A stretch of DNA of 64,000 nt from Corynespora cassiicola (taxonomy: Eukaryota > Ascomycota > Dothideomycetes > Pleosporales > Corynesporascaceae): contig JAEUWY010000008.1 of assembly GCA_022059125.1 (NCBI GenBank), positions 62,001 through 126,000 of the forward strand. The letters are read 5' to 3'. The position numbers were made by a program, and so were the translations under genes. Of the stretch, positions 1 through 11,100 are shown one piece after another. Each line of letters begins with the position of its first letter. The first letter of the stretch is position 1. The notes below the pieces were generated by a model, which was not told where the DNA came from, searched no databases, and saw nothing but the letters and a program-made list of their open reading frames with translations.

Positions 1-242
1 GTGAATGTCCCGAGGTCAGGCCAGAGACCTTGAGAAAAGGCAACGTGCACTTTCATCGAGGAATAGGATCCGGTTCGCTCTTATGGCGACATGGTAGCAT
101 GCAAAAACCGTAATAGCAAGTATTTCCTGCCGGAAAATGTGGCAACAACGTGCCGGGTATCAATTGTTCTACTCATGAAGCTGGAGATTCGTCATCGCGA
201 CCTTCTCCAAGTAGTGGCTCATCGTTGCCCTCTACTCATCCC

Positions 243-2365
243 CTATGCCCGACCCTCTAGCCAGCCTGCAGCTCTCTCGAGTAAGCTGTTGAACCCCTTC
301 AAGTTCGCAAGCAGTCCGCCTCCGGCTGAACCAACGTCAGCACCCACGGTGTCAAGCAGCATGCTTAGCGGTACGTCGGGCCCTTCGTCTTCCCTACCCT
401 CGTCACGAGCACGCGCCTTTCCCGCTTCGATGGCAGCTTGTATATCGAACAAGTTGGAGCTCAACTGCTGTCTAGCGTCCACTTTGCGTTTCTCGGCGTC
501 GAAACCAGCTTGCACCTCGTCCAGCTCGAGAGCAATCTCCTGACGGTTATTTTGATAAGCCAGAATATCCTTGCGCAGCTTGGCATTATCGGCCTTAAAG
601 GTCTTGAGCTTTTTGAGACCGACGGTGATGGTATCATTGGCATCTTGGAGATCCAAGAGCTTCTCGCTCACGCTTTCCTTGAACGCGAGGGCAAGCATTG
701 CACGACTCTTGATCTCCTTCCGTCTTGCCGTGTTTTGGGTGTTGCGCAGCTTTTCTCCCATTCTGTCCACCCGGTGCTGAATGCCTTCGTCCAGCAGTGA
801 GCGTGCCGTGTCGGCGACCGTAACGCCCTTGATGTTGGAACCCTCAAGGCGCATTACAGATATAGAGATTTTCGGTTTCTTTTCGCCCGTGTCCAACTTT
901 GCACGCTTTTTGGGTCGCTTATTGCTGGCAGCCTTGATGTTGTGCTGCCCGGGAGATGGTTTTCGCGGAGCAACAATGGCTTTCAAACTGGGTTTCGCTG
1001 ACCCCGATTCTTCCTCAGGTTCTTGGTCGGATGTTTCATGCTCAGATAGAGGTTCGGACATGTGGGCAACTTCCTTGTTGAATTTTGCAGGCGCATCCTG
1101 TATACGCTGACCCTCAGGAGACAGTTCGTCTAGTTCTGTACCGGCCTCTTTCTCTGCTTCTGAGACCCTCTTATTGGAGCGCCGAGGCTTGTTGGCAGCA
1201 GGAGTCGATTGGACGACGTCATCTTCCTTTGAAACTACGCGGCGCGGTCTTCCCCGCCTTTTTGGTTTCGGCGCGGGCGTATGATCGTGGATGCTCTCCT
1301 CTGCTTCTTCCTGCGGGGTGGGCGGTTTCTGTTGTGTAGCCGTTGGAAGCATCGGAGTTTGTTGAACTGCCGAGACTTGGGCTGGAGATGAGAGTTCGTC
1401 CACTTCCATCTCCTCGCCATTTGGGATCTCTGGAGTGGGCTGCGTCTCATACACTCGCGAAGTTATGGCGCTTGGCTGCGGTGGTGACAATTCATCCTCG
1501 CTCTCTTCTTGTTCGGGTCCGCCGTTGGGAGTCGCAACATTGAGCTTTGATGCCGATTTCCTCGGACGATTGCTGTGTAGAAGAGCAGGCGTGCCGGGGC
1601 CCTTTTCAGTCGACCGAGATCGCCGTATTGTTTTGTTCTGTCCGTCAACAGAAGCGCTATCGCTTGGGCCAGCCGCTGGTGTCTCCAGGACGTTGGTAGA
1701 TGATCGTCTTACGCTGGGAGGCGTAGGGACTGGAGTCTGTTGTGGAACGTCTGCATTTCCTCCCCGCTGAGTCTTCCGGGCGCTGCTTGTGGGCTCTTTC
1801 GCAAAGGACAGCTCATCTGGCGCTTCTTCTACAGTCTCTTCGTGAACAGGCGAAACTGTTGCAGCAATCCTTCTACTCTTCTCTGTTGAACGAAGGTGCT
1901 CATCGCGGGATGGAGTAAGGTCGTCTGGCTGGCCATCATCCTCATTGGCTAGCGCCTGACTTGATCCTCGCTTTCTCTTGCCCAAATTGGGTGTTATAGT
2001 ACGCTCTCTTGGTGTGCTGCGCTGCCTTTTACCGCTGCTACGTTGAATCGACGCGCTCCGATATCGTTTCGCTGAGCCCGGCGGCCCACGCGGGGTGCTC
2101 TGTACGGGAGTCCGACTTCGACGGGAGGATGGCTGGGGAGGTAGAGATGCTTGCTTTGAAGTTCTGAGAGCAAGCGCTCCAAAATTGAAGCCAAAACTAG
2201 TTTGCACCGACGATGCGCTGGTTTGGTTAGCATTGTGAGCAGCCGTGTTTGGGAGTCGTCATACCCAGCACCGCGAATGCGCTGCTGGCGCCGCTCGTTA
2301 CGATCTTGAATTGAGTTAACATGTATAACAGAATCAAGGCTGTACTACGTACCAATTGGCGCCAT
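243..2365 (-). CDS. ame1: Inner kinetochore subunit Ame1 / CENP-U family
   Basis: Predicted 675-residue protein in three exons (2365-2353, 2304-2265, 2217-243). The first exon is only 13 nt and encodes MAPI plus one base. Splicing through introns of 48 and 47 bp gives an N-terminus reading MAPIDRNERRQQRIRGAG, followed by a FGFNFG patch. That Arg-rich start and GAG turn are what I know from fungal Ame1/Mis17 proteins, where the N-terminus contacts the Mis12 complex. A long disordered Ser/Pro/Arg-rich middle follows. The C-terminal third, from about residue 480, is helical and coiled-coil-like, as expected for the CENP-U part that pairs with Okp1/CENP-Q in the COMA complex. Intron 2 has a GCTAACC branch site. 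The longest single open frame starts at a GTG inside exon 3, so it misses the true start. Confident on family; exon 1 rests on splice logic. Confidence 0.85.
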
Positions 2366-2622
2366 AAACAATGCACTGTGTAGGAATTAGGATGTGTGGT
2401 CGCGTTGTTGGTGTGGCGGCCCCGGGAGTCTGTTATGGGCGCGTCGCGCTAAGCCCGACGGCACGTGAACGGGTGTAGGCGGCTAAACATTGTTCCATCC
2501 CCGCCAGCGCAACCTTCTAATTGCTACCTACCCAGGTAGGCAATTGTCTACACGGTCCACCACCTTTGCGCTCGCATCAGCGTCCCTCGAAAAACTCGAG
2601 CCTCGTGTACTCTCATTCAATC

Positions 2623-3603
2623 ATGGGCTGGCTCTGGGGTAGCAGTGGTGACCCCTCCGCAAAGGACACGCTCGATCCCTCCCTCCGCGATTTCCTCCAG
2701 AAAGAAGCGCCTACGGGCCCGAAACCCGCACTTCCCTCGAAACCAGCCGCAAAGCCCATCGAAAATTCTGAGCCTTCCCCGAGTAAACCAACCGAACCAG
2801 AGAAACCTGCCGTTCCGCCGCAGTCGCAATTCCAGGACGGTCGCTATGCCCACCTTTGGAAAAACTACACACCCCAGCAGGCGCTGGAAGATCGAGGAAA
2901 GACGGAACAGGATAAATTGCGAGATATTGTAGACGCATACAATGATAGACAAGCTTCTATCGGAAGGATTGCCATGGAGAACTGTGCCCTGGAGTCTCTA
3001 GAGCAATTCGAATGCTTCAGGAAACCTAACTGGTGGCAGGCGTCTACCATGTGCAACGCGGAATCCCGCAAGTTCAATCGATGCTATGATATGCAGTCAA
3101 AATTCTTGAAAGCATTAGGATATTTGACAATGGAAGACCGCAGCCCAGAGGAAGACGAGAAAATCCAGATGCACGCAGACAAGTTATACCAGCAGATGCT
3201 GGAGCAAGAGAAGGAGATCGAAAAGGCCCGCGAGGAAGGCAGAGAAATACCAAAATTCGAAAATGTGCTCTCAAAGCAGAATGTTGCGCGTGCCTTGGCG
3301 GGTAAATCCTTCACGGCGACCCCAGTGCAACTTGCTGCCAAACCCGAGCAGCCCGAAGATGACGTTTGGGACCACATTAAGCCTGAAGCTCGGCAGGAGT
3401 ATGAGAAGAAGATTTCTGAGATGCCGGCTGATGACCAGGAGATTGAGCGACAGGCGCTCATCGGCGAGCTGCGCGCAAAGACAGGCATCGCCAAGAAGCT
3501 CGAAGAAACCTTTATTGAGGAGCGCATAAACCGAATGAAGAGGCGGGAGGCCGGGCAGGCGACGATAGGCGACACTATCAAGAGATTGTGGGGCTGGGGT
3601 TAG
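2623..3603 (+). CDS. Emi1-like DUF3128 protein with twin CX9C motif
   Basis: Single-exon gene of 326 residues. The ATG at 2623 (MGWLWGSS) is chosen because fungal relatives begin this way; the frame is open upstream to 2521 but that stretch is not protein-like. Residues 10-75 are Pro/Lys-rich and disordered. A folded core follows with two CX9C pairs, C121/C131 and C144/C154, separated by a FRKPNWW stretch. This is the DUF3128/Emi1 arrangement. Twin CX9C proteins are usually oxidised by Mia40 in the mitochondrial intermembrane space and often help assemble respiratory complexes; that role here is inference. The C-terminal half is charged and helical, longer than in yeast Emi1. It is divergent with ame1, sharing about 257 bp of promoter, with start codons facing away from each other. 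Confidence 0.8.
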   Translation: MGWLWGSSGDPSAKDTLDPSLRDFLQKEAPTGPKPALPSKPAAKPIENSEPSPSKPTEPEKPAVPPQSQFQDGRYAHLWKNYTPQQALEDRGKTEQDKLRDIVDAYNDRQASIGRIAMENCALESLEQFECFRKPNWWQASTMCNAESRKFNRCYDMQSKFLKALGYLTMEDRSPEEDEKIQMHADKLYQQMLEQEKEIEKAREEGREIPKFENVLSKQNVARALAGKSFTATPVQLAAKPEQPEDDVWDHIKPEARQEYEKKISEMPADDQEIERQALIGELRAKTGIAKKLEETFIEERINRMKRREAGQATIGDTIKRLWGWG

Positions 3604-3993
3604 ATGAACTGTGCTCCATCGCATTGTACTGTAGGTTGTAAACATCTGTGTAAAGTATTCACGATATCCAAAACGATCATTCCACGGCCTTCTATGCCCT
3701 TGCCTTGCAGCTATTATCATCTCTTGGAACATCGTACACTATTGGTCAATATCACAATGTTTACCGGTAATGTAACAGATTCACTCGCCCTGCTCGACAG
3801 AACAAGCCCTTTTGCCATCACACTGTATGTGATGTTGAGCTTCTACCGCTCAATCCCATCTTATTCTCGCCCCCAGCAATGCACACCACCCCTTCCATCG
3901 TACCTGGACAATACACATCTCAAAACCTCACATAAATCCCCACCCATCTTCTCACCCTTTTCTTATCACCTCATCCACCACAATAACTTCACC

Positions 3994-4413
3994 ATGCCTC
4001 CTCATCAATTAGACCCAACTTTCAACCATGGCGATCCTGATCTGGATATGTTCGAAACATTCATCTCGATCATCAGCCTCGTCCTTTTCTATGCCTAGTT
4101 CATCTGGATCATCATCATCGTTTACTTCCTGTTCTTGAAATGCTACCTCCGCAACCCCAGCCATCGGTACCAAAGTCCCCCGCCCATGCGTGAGCTCCCT
4201 GCACGCCAACACCATCATTTCATCATCGATCATGCTGGGGAGACAATCCCGCCTCCGCCCTACCTTCACGTCGTCTTAAGCGCTGGTGATGAGCAGCCGC
4301 CCACGTACGAGCAGCAACGGCAGCATCAGGTGGATGTTTTAGATTCATTGTCCAAGGCAGAGGGTCAACGGGTGCCGCTTTCGAGCGGCGAGCCGCCACC
4401 TGCTAAGAAGTAG
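3994..4413 (+). CDS. Small single-pass membrane protein with PPxY motifs, frame broken by TAG
   Basis: The ATG at 3994 sits in a good context (CACC-ATG) after a pyrimidine-rich leader. The frame runs 34 codons, meets TAG at 4096-4098, then stays open in the same phase to 4413 (about 139 codons in all). The stop falls inside a hydrophobic run: FISIISLVLFYA before it and FIWIIIIVYFLFL after it would together make one transmembrane helix. The downstream part holds PPPPY and QPPTY. PPxY motifs are the standard docking sites for WW domains of Rsp5/NEDD4 ubiquitin ligases, so an Rsp5 adaptor role is a fair guess. No in-frame intron can remove the TAG: no plausible phase-0 GT codon lies upstream. 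Either a nonsense allele (CAG to TAG would do it), stop-codon readthrough, or a sequence error. I know no named family. Confidence 0.5.
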
Positions 4414-4673
4414 GTTAAGAGCTTGCGGCTGCGGATAGATAGTGGCCGTGGGGGCGTCAGGCGAGCTTTGAGCACTCAGGTGACCAAGGCAGTCTTTATT
4501 AAGAGTGTATCGAGAACGATATTGTAGGCTTTTATTATCAAGTAGGTTGGATGTACTATCTCAAGCAGGATCCGAGTTAAATTTCCATCACATCTACCAA
4601 TTCAAGTGGCATATCGCTTGCGACCTGGTACCAGCGCAAACCTTCGTCTCATCGAGGATAGACATATTGAACG

Positions 4674-5549
4674 CTAGCTCCTCAACGAGTCATACAGGTC
4701 TTCATATATCATTTTTTCTTTTTCTCCACTTCCAGTTTTACTATCTCTTTGAAGTGTAGCGTGAACGTCATCTCTCATTATCTGGCAAAAAGGTTCAAAA
4801 GTCTGCGGTGCCCGACCTTGCAAATGCTCCAAACTCGCCAGGTTAATTACATTTGAAGAGCCCACATCCAGCTTCTCCACATTTTTGTAGACCTCTGTGA
4901 CTCTCATCTTGATTCTGGCATCAATCTCGTCGCGAGCTTCACTCGTCCGCTGATGAAACCATTAGAAAGTCACATGCCCGGGCTCCGCCCTATCCATGCG
5001 ATCTTGTAGCTCGGACACGGTTTGCCCCAACCAGATATCGACAGGATTTTGATCAGCTACCCCAAATCGTGATTTAATCTTTGGCATTACGTTGTCGGGA
5101 CTTTTGAAACCGCATCTCCATTGTGCAAGCAGGTCCAAGCAAAATTTGGTGGACATTTGGAAATCGGCGCTTATCTTCTCCAAAGAAGCTGCTTCGGCTA
5201 TCTGCGAACAAATTTCAAGATAGAGACGCCAGAACTGCTCATCGTTTCCAGGGTAGAGGCATTGTTAGCAGCAAGGACAAGCGGCTCCGTATATCTGGGT
5301 ATTCTTTTGAGGGAGCGCGCTCCGCAGGCATCCTACGTGGAAAAGATGATTACATGATTTTATTCTCACAACGGTATTGTCTTCGAATTGTATCTGGACT
5401 GCCCCTCCTATTTGGAGATGATTGAATGCAGACTCAAGAGCACTTGTCGAGGATTCGAACAACTGACGTTTGCAGATGGAGCATTTCTTTCCTACTGGTG
5501 GACAAACTTTGTTCTCCAGTCCATCGCGAAAGAACGAAAGTTGGTCTGC
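4674..5549 (-). pseudogene. RING-H2 finger protein frame with two in-frame TAA codons
   Basis: One minus-strand reading phase stays protein-like from 5549 to 4674 (about 290 codons), broken only by TAA at 5265-5267 and 4962-4964. Near its start it reads KKCSICKRQLF, then about 40 residues on CNHLFHVGC, then ACPCC: the Cys/His spacing of a RING-H2 domain, typical of E3 ubiquitin ligases. The first TAA comes directly after ACPCC. The rest is helical and charged, without a domain I recognise. A weak acceptor at about 5544 suggests the true 5' end lies in a missing upstream exon. Both stops could come from CAA by one C-to-T change. Both also sit in CTAAC/CTAAT branch-like words, so tiny introns are an alternative, but no good donors accompany them. 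Most likely a recently disabled gene. Confidence 0.5.
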
Positions 5550-5699
5550 TTAATGTCCCATTCTTGTTCAATATTGCAAAGTGTACTTGCTAGGAGGGTG
5601 TACTTGGAGAGAATAATGGGCAGGCGAGACTTTGTTGCAAAAATCGTTAAAGATTTTGAGATATAGTTACACAGTAGTATGTCGGGATACTAAAAGTGT

Positions 5700-6673
5700 A
5701 ACGGAGAACATGCAAAACCATCACTATGAATGTATATGCTCTTTCAATTTTTTTCAATTTTGACGGATGAGTATAGTCGTGCCCGGGTATTGATACTGTC
5801 CACGATTTCTCATATATTACTGAAGACTATATTGCCTATGGCATGATGGCTGGTAGTAGCGTGTCCTTCTCCTCCGGCTGTTTAAAAAAAACACGAGGTT
5901 TAAACCATAACTGTATCAATTATCTATCTAATCACCTAAGTGAGTAGTAATCTTGGCCACTTCCAAAAATACAAAGGTACCTGTCGATGATTCTCACACA
6001 GATCATCTCCAGTTTTTTGTGACGCCATGATTCGATACGACCGGGCAGCATTGAAGGCTCCTTTCCTACTGACGCTAACCAAAAGTATATGTCCAATCTA
6101 GGTCTAACCCTTCTGATGGAATACAGATGTCTTTTACGTGCAGCACCAGAACACAGACTGGAAATCTTTATGTGGTTTTAGGCACCTGTGGGCGTCAGCT
6201 GGAGCAGCCGTGCCGCGCACCAAGTCTGCAGCAAAAGCAGTTCGTATTCGTCAGACCACCTTCCAAGAAGACCCAAACGTCGACAAGCTCTTCAAGCGAA
6301 GCTTGAGCTCCTTGCTTAGCGGGCCCGCTTTGCTTGTTATCGAGGTTAAGAGTTGCTACCTTCCTAATGCAGCCCTAGCGTTGTTCTCCGCAAGTCTTGA
6401 ATGGATCTCGGCCTGTGTCAACGCCGTGCGTCCCCCCCTCGTTGGTCTCCACCTCGATTCCGCACTGCCCTGGAAATTGCCTCATATCCGACAAGATGGT
6501 GATGCAAGGAGAAGCCGTCGAATCACGAATAGTTATTGCGACGCCTGGGCAACGGTCGGTCCGTGGATCTGCAGGAACGATGGCACCTGACGAGGGTGGC
6601 CATGTTGGTTACCACGCCGCCATTATCTGCCCGGTAGATACCTTCCCATCAGGGATCGATGCGGACCGTTTAC
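5700..6673. other. Intergenic stretch without a supported gene
   Basis: The span between the RING-finger frame and the sedolisin gene. Open frames of up to 150 codons occur at 6138-6590, but they show no domain, no codon bias and no splice-supported extension. The last part is probably the sedolisin promoter. Confidence 0.5.
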
Positions 6674-6680
6674 TATAAAA
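6674..6680 (+). promoter_or_regulatory. Candidate TATA box of the sedolisin gene
   Basis: TATAAAA lies 125 bp before the sedolisin ATG at 6805, in an otherwise GC-moderate promoter. Position and orientation fit a fungal TATA box with a leader of about 90-100 nt. No transcript data. Confidence 0.4.
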
Positions 6681-6804
6681 GACAAACGATAATTCCGAGC
6701 ACCACCGGTATACCAATATGGCGTGCGATGCGCGTTAGATAAAGGGGGCCTACATCCCCGAGATGTTGTCTTTCCTTACGTTCAGTCCAGGCACAGCTCT
6801 CACC

Positions 6805-8743
6805 ATGCAACTATTCACGGCTGCACTGCTCGCGACAGTGCTCGCTGCTCGCGGTGCCCTTGCGAGCCCTGTTCGTGCCAGAACGCCCTATGCTGTCAAG
6901 GAGACGCACATTGCACCTCGCGAGTGGACAAAGCTCAGTCGCGCAAAGGGTGATCGTGTCATCCAGCTGCAGATTGGATTGAAACAGGGTAACTTTGAAG
7001 AGCTGGATAGGCATCTCCATGAAGGTATGTTTTTCTTTTCTTTTCGCAATCATTCTTCGCAGTATGGGGTCAATAATTTCTCCAATACATCCACGTACAT
7101 GGCGAGAGGCACAGCTAACCCCGGCAGTGTCCGATCCCGATCATCCTCGCTACGGCCACCACCTCAGCGCTGACGAAGTCGACGAGCTTGTCAAACCGAC
7201 CGAGGAGACCAGTAAACTCGTTCACGAGTGGCTTGAAGAGAATGGAATTTCCAAGCTGGATTACAGCTCGGCCAAGGATTGGATCATCATTCATGTGCCT
7301 GTAGAATTTGCAGAGCGTCTTCTCGACACCGAGTACCACGACTACAAGCATGAAGAAGGTCACATTGTAGCGCGTACCACCGCTTGGTCACTCCCTCGCC
7401 ATTTGCACGATCATATTGATGCTATCCAGCCGACTACTTCTTTCATGCGCGGTGCTGCAGATGCCGCCACGTGGGTCAATCTTCCCGCCGAGGTTCCCGC
7501 AAGCTACAAGAAGCCCAACGACGATGCAATCTCCAAGGTCTGCAATGTCACATCTGTCACGCCGGAATGCTTCGCCACTCTTTACAAGACCAAGGGATAT
7601 ACACCGCGCTCCAGCGATAAGAACAGCGTCGCCTTCACCAACTACCTAGGCGAAGTGCCTATCCGCCCCGACGCCGAACTCTTCCTCAAAAAGTACCGCC
7701 CCGAAGCCGTATCCTCCGCCCGGACCTTCAAGGCCTACTCGATCGACAACGGCCCCGTGCAGGACGGTCCCCTAACCCTCAATCAATCCGCAGAAGGCAC
7801 CTCCCGCGAAGCCAACCTCGACCTCCAAGCAATCTCTGGCATCAGCTGGAACGTGCCCATAACCTCATACTCGACCGGCGGCTCTCCCCCTTTCATCCCA
7901 GACCCAGCCACTCCAACAAACACCAACGAGCCCTACCTCGCCTGGGTAAACTGGCTGCTATCCCAAAAGTCCATCCCCCGCATCATCAGCACCAGCTACA
8001 GCGAGCCCGAGCAGTCCATCCCGCGCTCCTATGCCGAGCGCGTCTGCAAGCAGTTCGCCCAGGTCGGCGCCCGCGGCACCACGCTCTTCTTCTCGTCCGG
8101 CGACCGCGGCCTCGGCGGCCACAACACGTGCTTCACAAACGACGGCAAGAACACGTACCAGTTCATCCCCAACTTCCCACCGTCCTGTCCTTACGTCACG
8201 GCCGTCGGCGCCACCATGAACTTCCAGCCAGAGGAGAGCGCCTACCGCGCCGCCACAAACGTGAGCGGCACCTACCGCGACCTCTACTCCTCCGGCGCCG
8301 GGTTCTCGACCTACTTCTCGCGCCCCAAGTGGCAGGCCGAGGTCGTGGGCGACTATGTCGACGCCCTGGATGGGTTGTACGACGGCCTGTATGCGAAGCA
8401 GGGGCGTGCGTACCCCGATCTCGCGGCCCAAGGACTCTACTTTGCCTACTTTTGGAACGGCACCGAGGGCGTGATATCCGGGACTTCGGCGTCGACGCCA
8501 CTTACGGCGGGTATCTTTTCGCTGGTTAACGATGCGCTGATTTCGGCGGGGAAGCCTGCGCTGGGATACTTGAACCCGTGGCTGTATAAGAGGGGGTACA
8601 AGGGCCTGACGGATATTACAAAGGGATTCAGCTATGGGTGTGATACGCAGGGCTTTCCGGTCACGGAAGGGTGGGACCCGGTCACTGGATTCGGGACGCC
8701 GGATTTTCCAAAGTTGGTGAAGCTTGGAGGTGGGAAGCTGTGA
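6805..8743 (+). CDS. Secreted sedolisin (tripeptidyl-peptidase-like, S53 family)
   Basis: 611-residue preproprotein in two exons (6805-7024, 7128-8743). The 103-bp intron has GTATGT, a GCTAACC branch site and CAG. The start is the ATG with context CACC and a signal peptide of about 18-20 residues. The pro-kumamolisin activation domain covers roughly residues 30-175 (YGHHLSADEVDELVKP). The catalytic domain follows: Glu301 and Asp305 in REANLDLQ, oxyanion Asp399 in SSGDRG, and Ser527 in SGTSAS, the sedolisin Ser-Glu-Asp set. The C-terminal part ends in DPVTGFGTPDF, where the calcium site of the family lies. Such enzymes are secreted or vacuolar, work at acid pH and release tripeptides or cut proteins for nutrition. 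All key residues are present, so it should be active. The exact subclass (endo- or tripeptidyl-peptidase) cannot be told. Confidence 0.93.
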
Positions 8744-8993
8744 GTGGGGGAGAGGAGCGAGATGTTTTGGCCATGTTTTAGATGGTTTATGATAACGAGA
8801 TATGTTATTATGTTGATTTTTCTCCAAAGAAAATTCGTGGTTTCGTCCTCGTTATACGTACACTAAATGATCCATACACGTGCCTCTACCCATACGTCCT
8901 TGCGCCACCTCTTCCCCGTATCTTGTGCCTAGAATTCTACATTCGTCGATACAATGTCGTCAACTGATAGAAACGACTAACGAATAAAGAGCT

Positions 8994-10439
8994 CTACGTG
9001 CCATTTGAGGTTGCCTCGTCGGGGTTGGGGTAGTAGTATGAGGCGACCGCAATGATGATGTAGACAATCATAAGAAGAGCTCCCTCCAGGTAATTGGACT
9101 CACCATCCCGCAGGAAGTTGCCAACAACAATGATTGACAAGACAAGAAGAATGATCATGAAGATCTCAAAGTTCAAGTCCATGTCCTTGCCCATAATCCA
9201 GCCGACAATAACGACCAAGGGAGCATTGAACAGTGCAGTCTGGATGGATGGGCCAATGCAGTGAAATAGGGCAAAGTTCTGCTAATGGTTAGCATCTGTA
9301 AAAATTAGGCTAGAAAGGGCAATTTTCTCACAATCTGACCGTCCCACGCCTCGTCGACGGCAGTCAGGTGCTCCGCAAACTTCTCCACGAGCGGAAGGAG
9401 AATGAGACCCAAGAACTGATCCGGAACTCCAGATTCGACTACATCCTCAATTCGCTCAACCATGTAGACGGCGAGGAGAGTGACCAAGGCGATAGCAATA
9501 ACGAGCGCGACAATGCATTCGGTAAGAGTGAATTTGGGTTTGGCAAGGTCCTCGTGGCGGTCTAGATCGCCGTGCTCATCGGCCTCGAGCACTTCATCGA
9601 AGATGGAATGCTGCGAGCGGGCATTATAGAAGATGAAGCTTTTACGAATTAGCACTTCCTTCTACAAGGTGGGTGAATGGAGCAACTTACATGCCAAATG
9701 CGACAATCAGCAGAATCGACGTGACCTGGCTGATCTTCAAGACATTGTGCTGCAATACCGCCTCGGTAAATCCGTGATGGCCAACCTTGACCGGAACAGT
9801 TGAGCCCTTCAACGCAGAATAGTATGCGCTAGGGATCAAGAGCCCAAAGCCAGCTACCAGCAACAACCCCGTGCCCACCTCACTGATGGAGGCATGGAAC
9901 TTTTGGCTTGCCTGCCTCAATCCGCCCACGAAGAAGCAAGCTCCCAAGCACAGTAGCAAGTTTGTAAGAATAGACCCCAAGATGGCGGCCTGAATGACCG
10001 GAATCAAGTTCCCATGCTCCGACGACCCTTCGGCAGCCTTGTGTTTCGCAATCAGTAGCACAAACAGGATGATCTCGACAATGGACCCAAACGCCGTCTC
10101 AATCAGAATGCCAGATACTTTGGGCATCTTGCGAGCGTACTCTTGCCCTGCGAATCCGAGTAAATTGGCGACGGGCACCATGGCAATGTAGGCCATTGCG
10201 AAGATGAGGATCGGGTGGGATGCAGCGGCATAGCGGAGGACGATGGCGATGGGGACAAAAGGCCAGAGGAGATTGACGTATTTGGCCGCATTGCTACCAG
10301 AACGCCATGATACGGCGAGGAAGTGGTTCGGCGAGAATCCACTGCGTCCCGATTCACCGTCGGCATGGATGTGCGGGACCAGATGGCCGAGGAGAGGTGC
10401 GGACTCGAGCCCCGAGGAATGGTGCCCGTTTGACGGCAT
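8994..10439 (-). CDS. CAX-family cation/proton exchanger
   Basis: 446 residues in three exons (10439-9691, 9638-9332, 9278-8994) with introns of 52 and 53 bp, both joined in phase. About 11 hydrophobic helices are visible. The two alpha repeats are recognisable: FGSIVEIILF with ILGSILTNLLLCLG in the first, and EKFAEHLTAVDEAWD with GPSIQTALFN in the second. The membrane glutamates (VEI, AEH) are kept, but the usual GN of the CAX motif reads GS in the first repeat and EK in the second. From memory this variant is normal for one fungal CAX subfamily. The family exports Ca2+ or other cations into the vacuole against a proton gradient; substrate here is unproven. It is divergent with the beta-galactosidase gene, sharing a 660-bp intergenic region. 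Confidence 0.85.
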
Positions 10440-11100
10440 TTTTGTTGTTTGCGTTGCAGTTCACGTGTTTTTTGCGCGCAGGAGGTGTTTAGCTGGGGGA
10501 ATTGGAGCGCTGACAACTCCAGAGCAGGGCGCGCTGGGGATGATGAATGGTGGTGTTTGGGAGGGGCTGGGGCTGGGCAGGACGCCATCGGCCCTATTTT
10601 CCAGGGAAGCACGCCTGGGCAATTGCTTTTTCGGACCGTAGCACCGTGTTTGCCCAGCCTCGATGCCCTCTCCCACTTCACACATCGCCATCCGACATCG
10701 TGGGCATCGTGTACGGCCATCCAGACCGCCGTGCGCGAGCCTGACGCGCTCCCCAATGACCGTCATCACGCGTGCGGCCCTTCTCGGCATTTCGGATGGA
10801 TGATGCTCCACCCTGGGCTGATCAGTTTCCCCGCAACACCAGGGGCCATGCGGGCGCGCTTCCGTTTCAAGCCCAGGCAGGGTGGCCCAATTCCGGGAAA
10901 ATGATGGCTTCGCCGGTATATTAACATGCCATCAATAGCAGCGTAGAGAACGTTACGCCGTTGGAAAATCTGGGAGAAGAGTGCGCGACCTGCTGCATTG
11001 GGCTGGGCTTCCGCGGATTCCATGCGCGTATATCATGGCGGGCATTCCGGCCAGGGTTGCGATTTTTTTTGGATAGAGCAGTCAGATATCGTTGCTAGCG

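Noticed and set aside
3604..3993. In-frame extension of the PPxY protein upstream of 3994
   Set aside because: The stretch looks like 3' UTR of the Emi1-like gene plus a pyrimidine-rich leader; the ATG at 3994 has the better context.
5440..5465. tRNA B-box-like word (GTTCGAATCC on the minus strand)
   Set aside because: It lies inside the RING-finger coding frame, and no A box, acceptor stem or cloverleaf could be built around it.
6138..6590. 150-codon plus-strand frame as a gene
   Set aside because: No similarity recognised, no good start context and no splice-linked extension; more likely promoter-side sequence.
9332..10439. Loss of the CAX GN motif as evidence of a dead exchanger
   Set aside because: The altered motifs (GSIVEI, EKFAEH) match what I recall of an intact fungal CAX subfamily, and all helices and both glutamates are kept.
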